Of a stretch of DNA of 12,329 bases, positions 1-6,258 are shown piece by piece. The position numbers and the translations under genes are program-made. The notes beneath the pieces were generated by a model. The model did no database searches and was not told the origin of the DNA. It saw only the letters and a program-made list of their open reading frames with translations. Position 1 is the stretch's first letter; each line of letters opens with the position of its first letter. This stretch comes from an uncultured Flavobacteriia bacterium. Lineage in GTDB: Bacteria > Bacteroidota > Bacteroidia > Flavobacteriales_D > Crocinitomicaceae. The stretch is taken from NCBI GenBank assembly GCA_903928365.1, contig CAIYQV010000102.1:1-12329 (forward strand). The letters are read 5' to 3'.

Positions 1-1
1 G

Positions 2-589
2 GATTCGGAATACAAGCAACAGTTGATTCATTATATGTCAGAACGAATTGAACTGACAGAGCAAGAGAAAGAAAACATTGCATCTTATTATTCCGTTCGC
101 CGAATTACCAAAAAAGATCATTTGTTTGAGCAGGGCGATCCTTGTGTGGTGGAATGTTTTGTCGTAAAGGGAACACTACGTGTATATTACACGGATCAGA
201 AAGGACAGGAACATGTGCTTAATTTTGCCTTTCCTGATTGGTGGGTCGGGGATATGGCCTCTTTTCTCAGTGGTGAACCTTCAAGCTTAAGTGTTCAGGC
301 TTTGGAAGATACGATCGTGTTGACCATCGACCCAGAACGCAAGGAGGCGTTGCTGGAAGCATATCCAAAATTGGAACGTTTCTTTCGTATTATTATTCAG
401 AAACACCTTTCGGTATTTCAAAAACGCTTTCTACTCACTCTCAGTGCAAGTGCCACAGAACGCTATCAGGAATTAATTCGAAGATCACCTGGGATTGAGC
501 AGCTGGTTCCCCAGCATCAGATCGCGTCTTATTTGGGGATTCTGCCAGAGTCACTTAGCAGAATGAAAAAGCAGTTGCTTAAGCAGTAA
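2..589 (+). CDS. Crp/Fnr-family transcriptional regulator (5' partial)
   Basis: The protein has an N-terminal cyclic-nucleotide-binding-like beta barrel (roughly residues 25-125, including EQGDPC and FVVKGTLRVYY) and a short C-terminal helix-turn-helix (VPQHQIASYLGILPESLSRM). That is the layout of the roughly 190-residue Crp/Fnr proteins common in Bacteroidota. The frame is open to the left edge, and the residues before the first internal candidate starts (TTG at 23, ATG at 35) look like normal family sequence. Base 1 is a G, so an ATG straddling the edge would give a full-length protein of about 196 residues; this is inference. There is no Cys cluster for an Fnr-type iron-sulfur centre, and the effector is unknown. 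The last 11 bp overlap the 3' end of the convergent peroxiredoxin gene, with no terminator between them. Its target genes cannot be told from this sequence. Confidence 0.85.
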   Translation, partial: DSEYKQQLIHYMSERIELTEQEKENIASYYSVRRITKKDHLFEQGDPCVVECFVVKGTLRVYYTDQKGQEHVLNFAFPDWWVGDMASFLSGEPSSLSVQALEDTIVLTIDPERKEALLEAYPKLERFFRIIIQKHLSVFQKRFLLTLSASATERYQELIRRSPGIEQLVPQHQIASYLGILPESLSRMKKQLLKQ

Positions 590-1046
590 TTGAGCGAATA
601 CATTCCAGTGCTTTGGAAATGTGTCCTGTTGGGTCGGTCTGAGAATTATAAACACCCTGGATTATACCATCAAGATCAATGATGTAGGTAACTCTTCCCG
701 GGATGAGTCCAAAGAGATTTCCAGGAACTCCAAACGCATTTCTCACTTCTTTTTTTGTATCAGCTAAAAGGGTGTAGGGCAGGCTGTATTTATTTGCAAA
801 TCGATCATGTGAGGAAACTGAATCAGATGAGATTCCGATCACCTTTGCTCCGTGATCTTGAAAAGTTTCATACTGATCCCGGAAGGCACATGCTTCCATG
901 GTGCACCCCCGTGTATCATCTTTCGGATAGAAAAAGAGGACCAAAACATGTTTACCAATGTAATCCTGAATTGAGATCGTATCCCCTTTTTGATCTTTCA
1001 AGCTGAAGATCGGGCAGGCATCCCCGCTGTTTAATTGTTTGTTCAT
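579..1046 (-). CDS. bcp: Peroxiredoxin, Bcp/PrxQ type (thioredoxin-dependent thiol peroxidase)
   Basis: A cytoplasmic thioredoxin-fold peroxidase of 155 residues, the usual Bcp length. It reduces hydrogen peroxide and organic or lipid hydroperoxides using thioredoxin. The active-site segment FFYPKDDTRGCTMEAC (residues 38-53) contains the peroxidatic Cys48 and a second cysteine, Cys53. The five-residue spacing matches the resolving cysteine of E. coli Bcp. There is no signal peptide. Its ATG overlaps the photolyase stop codon as ATGA (1043-1046), so it is probably translated by coupling as the last gene of the carotenoid/photolyase operon. A peroxide scavenger fits the photo-oxidative theme of that operon. 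Its tail overlaps the convergent Crp/Fnr gene by 11 bp. Confidence 0.95.
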   Translation of the reverse strand: MNKQLNSGDACPIFSLKDQKGDTISIQDYIGKHVLVLFFYPKDDTRGCTMEACAFRDQYETFQDHGAKVIGISSDSVSSHDRFANKYSLPYTLLADTKKEVRNAFGVPGNLFGLIPGRVTYIIDLDGIIQGVYNSQTDPTGHISKALECIRSITA

Positions 1047-2341
1047 GATTTGAGTCCGTCTTTATATCGAGCGATTGCTCTGTTTCTGGCAAATGTATGT
1101 TCTATGATGGGTGGAGTGTAGTTCGTTGTGCCGAATTCGGGAACCCATTTTTTAATGTATTTGAAATCTGGGTCGAACTTTTTTTGTTGACTTTCCGGAT
1201 TGAAGACCCTGAAATAAGGTGCAGCATCACAACCCGTTCCTGATGCCCATTGCCATCCGCCCACGTTACTTGCGAGTTCGAAATCAAGCAGTTTTTCGGC
1301 AAAATAGGCCTCGCCTAGTCGCCAGTCGAGCAAAAGATGTTTTGTCAGGAAACTTGCAGTAACCATACGGACCCGATTGTGCATGAACCCGGTTGCATTC
1401 AGTTCCCGCATTCCCGCATCAACCAAGGGGTATCCTGTTCGGCCTTCACACCAAGCTTTGAAATGGTTTTCGTTATGCTCCCATTCGATACGGTCGTACT
1501 GCGGTTTAAATGAAGCCTTTACACTATGGGGAAAATGAAATATGATCATTTGATAAAAATCCCTCCAGATGAGTTCATTCAGAAAAGTTTCATTGAGACT
1601 GTGGGCTTTCCTGGCAAGTTCTCTAATACTAATTGTACCAAATCGAAGATGCTGACTGAGTCGTGAAGTACCTGGTAATGATGGGATATCTCTATTTTCT
1701 TTATAATTAAGAATCACATTGTCATGTGCAACTGAGGAGGCGAATGTGTGAATTTCCTCGGGATTAAAACCAAGTTCTGTTAGAGACGGTGTTTCTGATT
1801 CCTCATCGGTTCTTGAAAGATGTTCAGTATATTTCTCAACAGGATAGGATGCTAAGTAAAACGAATCAAGTTTACTTTTCCATTTTCTTGAATACGGTGT
1901 GAATACGGTGTAGGGTGAGCCATCTTCTTTGAGCACTTCATTCTTTTCAAAAATGACATGGTCTTTCGTTCCAATAAAGTCAATGCCTTTGGGTTGCAAA
2001 TTTTCAAAAATGGCTTTATCCCGTTCTAAGGCATAAGGCTCGTAATCCCGATTGGTAAAGACAGTATGAACGTGTTCTTTTAGGGCAATTTCCGGTATAA
2101 GTATTTTGGGATCACCTTGATAAATATGAAGATCCGAACCAAGATTGCGGTATTCGGTTTTAAGTTGTTTGACACTTTCCAGGATGAATCTTACGCGCTG
2201 GTCGTTTCTTGGTAGTCGCTCCAGAATAGTGGTATCAAAAATGAAAATTGGAATGACCTCGTCACAGTTTTTTAATGCTTTGTATAATCCAGCATTGTCT
2301 GTTATACGAAGATCTCGTCGGTGCCAGAAAAGACTTTTCAT
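1043..2341 (-). CDS. phrB: Deoxyribodipyrimidine photolyase, class I
   Basis: This cytoplasmic flavoprotein of 432 residues uses blue or near-UV light to split cyclobutane pyrimidine dimers. The N-terminal alpha/beta antenna domain begins LFWHRRDLRITDN. The C-terminal FAD domain carries GTSRLS (from residue 224), WRDFYQ, GRTGYPLVDAGMREL and NVGGWQWASGTG. Asn359 in the NxGGWQW motif is the residue kept in true photolyases and usually replaced in plant cryptochromes. Trp287, Trp340 and Trp363 have exactly the spacing of the E. coli electron-transfer triad (W306, W359, W382), so the photoreduction chain looks intact. The antenna cofactor cannot be decided from sequence alone. The gene overlaps the upstream pterin synthase (ATGA at 2338-2341) and the downstream bcp (ATGA at 1043-1046). 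A 6-4 photolyase or cryptochrome is less likely. Confidence 0.95.
   Translation of the reverse strand: MKSLFWHRRDLRITDNAGLYKALKNCDEVIPIFIFDTTILERLPRNDQRVRFILESVKQLKTEYRNLGSDLHIYQGDPKILIPEIALKEHVHTVFTNRDYEPYALERDKAIFENLQPKGIDFIGTKDHVIFEKNEVLKEDGSPYTVFTPYSRKWKSKLDSFYLASYPVEKYTEHLSRTDEESETPSLTELGFNPEEIHTFASSVAHDNVILNYKENRDIPSLPGTSRLSQHLRFGTISIRELARKAHSLNETFLNELIWRDFYQMIIFHFPHSVKASFKPQYDRIEWEHNENHFKAWCEGRTGYPLVDAGMRELNATGFMHNRVRMVTASFLTKHLLLDWRLGEAYFAEKLLDFELASNVGGWQWASGTGCDAAPYFRVFNPESQQKKFDPDFKYIKKWVPEFGTTNYTPPIIEHTFARNRAIARYKDGLKS
1890..1911 (-). repeat. Perfect 11-bp tandem repeat inside the photolyase gene
   Basis: GAATACGGTGT is repeated head to tail with no spacer. On the coding strand it encodes part of the conserved YTVFTPYSRKW segment in two different frames. 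Because that segment is conserved in photolyases, the repeat is more likely coincidence of codon choice than a recent duplication. The unit length is not a multiple of three, so slippage would shift the frame. Confidence 0.7.
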
Positions 2342-2742
2342 TTTCCGTCGTACTCCACCACGTTATTCTCTGTTTCCCAAAGTCGCACACTTAGATTTAG
2401 TTGTGATTCTATGTGCGGTCTGAGAAGATTCCAAATGACAACAGCAATGTTTTCAGCGGAAGGCTTCAACTGTTTGAACTCCTCGCAATCAAGATTCAGA
2501 TTACGGTGATCAAAACGCTCCGTTACTTCGTTTCGGATAATGTCTTTCAATTTTTTCAGGTCGATCACATACCCGATTTCCTGATCTATAGGTCCTTCAA
2601 CCCATGTTTCCAACACATAGTTGTGACCGTGATAGTTAGGATTGCTGCATTTGCCAAAAACCTCGAGATTCTTTTCATCCGACCATTCCGGATTGAAAAG
2701 TCGATGGGCGGCATTAAAGGTTTCTCGTCTACAAACTTTCAT
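2338..2742 (-). CDS. 6-pyruvoyl-tetrahydropterin / 6-carboxytetrahydropterin synthase family protein (COG0720)
   Basis: A T-fold pterin synthase of 134 residues acting on dihydroneopterin triphosphate. The zinc ligands His13 (FNAAHRL), His38 and His40 (HGH) are present. So are the catalytic Cys32, the Asp78/His79 pair (FDHRNLN), and the pterin-binding PSAEN and ETENN motifs. The cysteine motif is C-x5-HGH (CSNPNYHGH), as in animal 6-pyruvoyl-tetrahydropterin synthase, whereas E. coli QueD has C-x3-HGH. The product could therefore be a biopterin-type precursor or the queuosine precursor, and the sequence does not settle which. No other queuosine or pterin genes are near. The gene overlaps idi by 14 bp upstream and the photolyase by 4 bp downstream, so it clearly belongs to the operon. 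It may supply a pterin to a light-linked process, but that is inference. Confidence 0.88.
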   Translation of the reverse strand: MKVCRRETFNAAHRLFNPEWSDEKNLEVFGKCSNPNYHGHNYVLETWVEGPIDQEIGYVIDLKKLKDIIRNEVTERFDHRNLNLDCEEFKQLKPSAENIAVVIWNLLRPHIESQLNLSVRLWETENNVVEYDGK

Positions 2743-3277
2743 GAGTCAGGGCCAGCGCTAGTTTTGTTGTGTGTTCGTTGAGAATGATCTTAAACCATTC
2801 TGTGTACATTGCTGGATGCTCTTCTATAGATCTTTTCAACTCATCCAGTTTCATCCATTTGAATGACATCGCTTCATTCGTATCCAGATGAGGTGTTTCG
2901 TCGGAATGTCCAATGAGCACATGGTCAAGTTCATACTCCGTAAATCCATTGTCAAGTTCTGCTTTGTAAATGAATGAAAAGGATGGACGTAGTTCGCAGG
3001 TAAATCCCATTTCTTCATTTAATCGTCTATTGCCGGCCGTGATGATATCTTCATTCGGATTAGGATGGCTGCAACAGGTGTTTGTCCAGAGTCCTTCCGA
3101 ATGGTATTTACCAAAAGCACGTCTTTGAAGCAATAATTCACCCTGGCTATTGAATACAAAAACAGAAAATGCTCGGTGCAACACCCCTTTTCGATGTGCT
3201 TCATGCTTTTCCATCAGACCCATTTCCTGGTCTTGGTCATCTACAAGGATTACGTGATGTTCAGTGGTGTGTTCCAA
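2729..3277 (-). CDS. idi: Isopentenyl-diphosphate delta-isomerase, type I
   Basis: A Nudix-fold enzyme of 182 residues that interconverts isopentenyl and dimethylallyl diphosphate, feeding the prenyl chain used by phytoene synthase. The active-site cysteine is Cys69 in WTNTCCSHP (E. coli Cys67). Glu114 and Glu116 in TEYELDH correspond to the metal-binding and acid/base glutamates. The RRLNEEMG segment is the family's degenerate Nudix helix. The start is a TTG lying directly after the crtB TGA, in the same frame. The conserved VILVDDQDQ segment begins at residue 9, and the next ATG would delete it, so TTG is the only good choice. Translation probably depends on reinitiation after crtB. The 3' end overlaps the pterin synthase by 14 bp. 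Confidence 0.93.
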   Translation of the reverse strand: MEHTTEHHVILVDDQDQEMGLMEKHEAHRKGVLHRAFSVFVFNSQGELLLQRRAFGKYHSEGLWTNTCCSHPNPNEDIITAGNRRLNEEMGFTCELRPSFSFIYKAELDNGFTEYELDHVLIGHSDETPHLDTNEAMSFKWMKLDELKRSIEEHPAMYTEWFKIILNEHTTKLALALTHESL

Positions 3278-4114
3278 TCAGAGAAGATTTAAATTGTGAC
3301 GTACGAACGATGTTACAAATAAACGGTATTTTTTATTGTTCGGGATACGAACGCGCTCATTTAAAATGACTTCCGCAGGTGTGGATTTGATCTTTGTAAA
3401 CAATTTGTAATAGTAAATGTAAGCCATATACACCCCAAAACGAGCTTGTTTAGGTAGCTGTTTAATTCCTTCATATCCTAGTTTAAAGTCAATCTCTATA
3501 TCGGCTTCAATTTCTTTTTTAACCGTGGAGTTGAACTCATTCAGATCAATGCCTGGGAAATAGGTACGACCCAGTTCCTGGTAATCTGCTTTTAGGTCGC
3601 GAAGGAAATTTATCTTTTGAAAAGCTGAACCGAGTTTCATCGCAAGGGGTTTCAATCGTTCATATTCAGCATCATTCCCATTCACAAAGATCTTCAAACA
3701 CATAAGGCCTACCACCTCTGCAGAACCCAAAATGTATTGTTCATATTTGGATTTGTCATATTCCTTTTTCTCCAAGTCCATTTCCATGCTGTTTAGAAAT
3801 GTTTCGATGAGATCCAGAGGGATATTGTAGGCGCGCACTACCCATTGGAAGCTATGAAGTATCGGATTCAATGAAATGCCTTGGTCTATGGCCACATAGG
3901 TTTGTTTTTTGAAGTCATCAAGCAAATCCTTTTGCTCGAAACCGTGGAAAGAATCAACAATTTCATCGGCAAAGCGCACGAAACCATAGATCGCGTAAAT
4001 CGGCTTGTGCATACTTTTATGAAGAAAGGAGATTCCAAGAGAAAATGAGGTGCTGTACCTTTTAGTGGTTAGCATGCTCATTTCATGTGATACGTCATCA
4101 AAAAGTTTTTTCAT
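3278..4114 (-). CDS. crtB: Phytoene synthase (squalene/phytoene synthase family)
   Basis: An all-alpha prenyl transferase of 278 residues, normal for bacterial CrtB. It condenses two geranylgeranyl diphosphate molecules to phytoene, probably at the membrane surface. Both aspartate-rich diphosphate-Mg sites are present: DEIVD at residues 50-54 and RDLKAD, with Asp173 and Asp177, followed by the family-typical ELGRTYFP. The N-terminal YSTSFSLGISFL stretch is also characteristic. It lies 19 bp after crtI and is directly followed, in the same reading frame, by idi. A squalene or dehydrosqualene synthase would share these motifs; pairing with crtI and idi makes phytoene synthase much more likely. 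No GGPP synthase is in the window. Confidence 0.95.
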   Translation of the reverse strand: MKKLFDDVSHEMSMLTTKRYSTSFSLGISFLHKSMHKPIYAIYGFVRFADEIVDSFHGFEQKDLLDDFKKQTYVAIDQGISLNPILHSFQWVVRAYNIPLDLIETFLNSMEMDLEKKEYDKSKYEQYILGSAEVVGLMCLKIFVNGNDAEYERLKPLAMKLGSAFQKINFLRDLKADYQELGRTYFPGIDLNEFNSTVKKEIEADIEIDFKLGYEGIKQLPKQARFGVYMAYIYYYKLFTKIKSTPAEVILNERVRIPNNKKYRLFVTSFVRHNLNLL

Positions 4115-4133
4115 GGTTTCAGTGTTTTAGCAA

Positions 4134-5618
4134 TTATTTGATCGTAATAGCGAGTGGGTGGTTTTTCATAACTTCCCGTGCCACTACTTCACCGGATATG
4201 ATTGACGGGGGAACTCCCGGTCCCGGTACAGTTAACTGACCGGTATAATAAACATTATCTAAGTTTTTATTCTTAAGTGAAGGCTTCAAGATGGCTGTTT
4301 GCCTTAACGTATTCGCCAGTCCGTAGGCATTTCCTTTGAATGCGTGGTAATCTTTCTTGAAATCAGAAATGCAGTAACTGCGCTTGTAAACAATGTGATC
4401 TCGAATTTTCTGACCGGTTCTTGCCTCAAGTCTGTCCATCAGTAGTTGGAAATACTCTTCACGAATGGATTCGTCGTCCTTCAGATCTGGAGCAATTGGA
4501 ATGAGTAAAAACAGGTTCTCATGTCCTTCCGGTGCAACTGAAGGATCCGTTTTGGAAGGGGCACTTACATAGAAAAGAGGAGCTGTAGGCCATTTCGGAT
4601 CTTTGTAAATTTCCTTAGCATGCAGTCCAAATTCCTCATCAAAGAATAAGTTGTGATGTAAAAGATTGTCAATACGCTTGTTGACTCCTACATAATACAA
4701 TAAGCAGGATGGCGCCATAGTTCGTTTGTCCCAGTATTTATCCGAATAATTGGCCTTCCCATTCATGATGGATTTATCGGTATGCTGGTAGTCTGCTCCT
4801 GAGACTAAAATATCGGTGTCAATGTTATTTCCGTTGGCCACAACATGTGTCAATCGCTCCTTTTCGTATTGGATGCCTGAAACCTCTTGACCTGTAAGGA
4901 TCTTTACGCCGTTTTCTTTTGCAATGCGTTCAAAGGCCTCAATGAATTTGTGCATACCTCCCATGGGATACCACGTTCCTAAAGAGATGTCAGCATAATT
5001 CATCAACGAATAAAGTGCAGGAGTTTCTTCTGGCATGGCACCTAAAAAAAGCACTGGAAACTCGAGTAACGAAAGTATCTTTTCGTCTTTGAAGTAGGTT
5101 CTGATGTATTTTGAAAAGGACGAAAGCAAATGCAACTTAAACAGACCTTTCAGAATACGCATGTCGGCAAATTCTGTCAATTTCAAGCTTGGTTTATACA
5201 CCAAATCCTGCATTCCGACTTCGTATTTGTATTTTGCCTCAGCTAAGAAAGATTGCAATTTCTTACTACTCCCAGGCTCAAGCTCTTCAAACCATTGAAA
5301 CAGTTCTTTTTCGGATGCCGGTATATCAGATTGTGAGTTATCCTTCCAAAAAATGCGATAAGACGGGTCTAATCGTTTGAGCTCATAGAAGTCCGACGTC
5401 GTATAGCCAAACTTATTGTAAAACTGTTCAAATACATCTGGCATCCAATACCAACTGGGTCCCATGTCAAATACAAAACCCTTTTCACTGAACTGACGTG
5501 CTCTTCCACCAATGGTTTGGTTCTTTTCAAGTATCGTAACGTCATAGCCCTCCTTGGCCAGAAAAGCTGCACTCGATAAACTCGAAATACCTGCCCCGAT
5601 GATGGTGACCTTCTTCAT
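4134..5618 (-). CDS. crtI: Phytoene desaturase (CrtI-type FAD amine oxidoreductase)
   Basis: A flavoprotein of 494 residues that desaturates phytoene stepwise towards lycopene. The N-terminal Rossmann loop is GAGISSLSSA (residues 8-17), with Ser13 in place of the usual third glycine, a substitution I associate with Bacteroidota CrtI homologues. It is followed by the ribose-binding acidic residue in VTILEKN and by GGRAR. The C-terminal signature GQLTVPGPGVPPSIISGE (about residues 460-477) is diagnostic of CrtI-like desaturases. The number of desaturation steps cannot be read, and a related desaturase or ketolase (CrtD, CrtO) remains possible but is less likely next to crtB. The ATG overlaps the sigma factor stop as TAATG, indicating translational coupling. 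Confidence 0.94.
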   Translation of the reverse strand: MKKVTIIGAGISSLSSAAFLAKEGYDVTILEKNQTIGGRARQFSEKGFVFDMGPSWYWMPDVFEQFYNKFGYTTSDFYELKRLDPSYRIFWKDNSQSDIPASEKELFQWFEELEPGSSKKLQSFLAEAKYKYEVGMQDLVYKPSLKLTEFADMRILKGLFKLHLLSSFSKYIRTYFKDEKILSLLEFPVLFLGAMPEETPALYSLMNYADISLGTWYPMGGMHKFIEAFERIAKENGVKILTGQEVSGIQYEKERLTHVVANGNNIDTDILVSGADYQHTDKSIMNGKANYSDKYWDKRTMAPSCLLYYVGVNKRIDNLLHHNLFFDEEFGLHAKEIYKDPKWPTAPLFYVSAPSKTDPSVAPEGHENLFLLIPIAPDLKDDESIREEYFQLLMDRLEARTGQKIRDHIVYKRSYCISDFKKDYHAFKGNAYGLANTLRQTAILKPSLKNKNLDNVYYTGQLTVPGPGVPPSIISGEVVAREVMKNHPLAITIK

Positions 5619-6130
5619 TAATTCATGGAATAATTATACTCTGGCATGACTTCCATGAGTTTTTTGCGAGCGATGAAGATCCTGCTTTTCACTGTTCCTA
5701 TTGGAATTCCCAGTTTGTGCGAAATCTCTTTGTATTTAAAGCCTTTAAAGTGCATCTTGAAAGGTACGCTATATTCTTCTTCCAATCTATCGATGTGCCC
5801 ACTAATTTCTTTAACTGCAATTTCCTGAATTGGAGAATTCAATGAATCACCCGGTTGGTTCAGTAAATACAAGTCTTGTGAGTGATCGAAGATCGTCCCC
5901 GATTTCACTTTGCGACGATATTGATTTATAAAGATGTTGCGCATGATGGTAAAGACCCATGCTTTGAAGTTTGTTTGAGGAGCATAATAGCTTCTGTAGG
6001 TGATCGCTTTCAGCATCGTCTCCTGGGTAAGATCTTTTGCATCCTCATTATTTCTGGTAAAACTCATTGCAAAAGAGTGCAAGTTGTTTTCCATTCCTAT
6101 GAGTGCTTCGTTGAATTCAAGTGTTGACAT
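5618..6130 (-). CDS. ECF-type RNA polymerase sigma factor, first gene of the carotenoid/photolyase operon
   Basis: A 170-residue sigma-70 family protein with only regions 2 and 4, the ECF architecture. Region 2 (about residues 15-75) includes DLTQETMLKA for core binding and NFKAWVFTIMRNIFINQYRR for promoter melting and -10 recognition. Region 4 (about 113-164) ends in a helix-turn-helix, YKEISHKLGIPIGTVKSRIF. It heads the operon and overlaps crtI by one base (TAATG). No anti-sigma gene is adjacent, so control is probably at transcription of the sigma gene itself or by an unlinked partner. By analogy with sigma factors beside crt genes it may respond to light or singlet oxygen; that is inference. 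A Bacteroidota sigma-A-like promoter lies 26-56 bp upstream. Confidence 0.92.
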   Translation of the reverse strand: MSTLEFNEALIGMENNLHSFAMSFTRNNEDAKDLTQETMLKAITYRSYYAPQTNFKAWVFTIMRNIFINQYRRKVKSGTIFDHSQDLYLLNQPGDSLNSPIQEIAVKEISGHIDRLEEEYSVPFKMHFKGFKYKEISHKLGIPIGTVKSRIFIARKKLMEVMPEYNYSMN

Positions 6131-6137
6131 AATAAAA

Positions 6138-6216
6138 TGTTTAACGAATACTCAACAAACTTAAACAAAAATGTTTAACAAGCAAATAAAAAGATTAAAC
6201 AAAAATAATTTTAACA
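6138..6216. promoter_or_regulatory. Array of TGTTTAA/TTAAACA half-sites upstream of the ECF sigma gene (candidate operator)
   Basis: Half-sites alternate in orientation: TGTTTAAC at 6138-6145, TTAAACA at 6161-6167, TGTTTAAC at 6172-6179 and TTAAACA at 6195-6201, then a degenerate TTTTAACA at 6209-6216. The unit TGTTTAAC-N15-TTAAACAAAAA occurs twice with a 34-bp period (6138-6171 and 6172-6205). The central pair TTAAACA-AAAA-TGTTTAA (6161-6178) is a perfect 7+7 bp palindrome. Half-site centres are 23, 11 and 23 bp apart, close to whole helical turns. The palindrome sits between the promoter elements, as expected for a repressor or a MerR-type regulator. The binding protein is not identified. 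Confidence 0.55.
6156..6186 (-). promoter_or_regulatory. Predicted promoter of the sigma-crt-photolyase operon
   Basis: On the minus strand, TAAGTTTG (6163 to 6156) matches the Bacteroidota -7 element TAnnTTTG. TTTG (6186 to 6183) lies upstream with a 19-nt spacer, fitting the -33 element. Transcription would start near 6150, about 20 nt before the sigma factor ATG. The palindrome at 6161-6178 fills the spacer and touches the -7 element. The region is AT-rich, so a chance match is possible; another TAnnTTTG (6207 to 6200) has no good -33 partner. Confidence 0.6.
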
Positions 6217-6230
6217 ATCTTTCAGGATTG
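6200..6230 (-). terminator. Weak candidate terminator after purK
   Basis: On the minus strand a 5-bp stem, CAATC/GATTG with a 6-nt loop (6215-6230), is followed by a T-rich stretch (TTAAAATTATTTTTG). The stem is short and the T-tract interrupted, so termination here is uncertain. It is the only hairpin-plus-T arrangement I see between purK and the sigma gene. Confidence 0.25.
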
Positions 6231-6258
6231 CGGCATTCTATTTTTTGGCAAAATATGA

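Noticed and set aside
23..34. TTG at 23 or ATG at 35 as the start of the Crp/Fnr gene
   Set aside because: The frame is open to the window edge and the preceding residues (EYKQQLIHYMSERI) look like the normal family N-terminus, so the gene more likely starts at or just outside the edge.
755..1006. Open frames on the opposite strand of bcp, crtI, photolyase, adk and others (60-120 residues)
   Set aside because: They lie wholly inside well-supported genes, show no recognisable domain, and their compositions look like antisense reading of coding DNA.
1090..1097. TAnnTTTG match (TACATTTG, minus strand) inside the 3' end of the photolyase gene, 44 bp before bcp
   Set aside because: Six fixed bases are expected by chance about three times per strand in 12 kb. 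There is no TTTG at the -33 distance, and bcp is already coupled to the photolyase by ATGA.
6131..6258. Mobile element or small RNA in the AT-rich region before the sigma gene
   Set aside because: No terminal repeats, no target duplication and no stable structure apart from the half-site array; the promoter and operator reading explains the composition.
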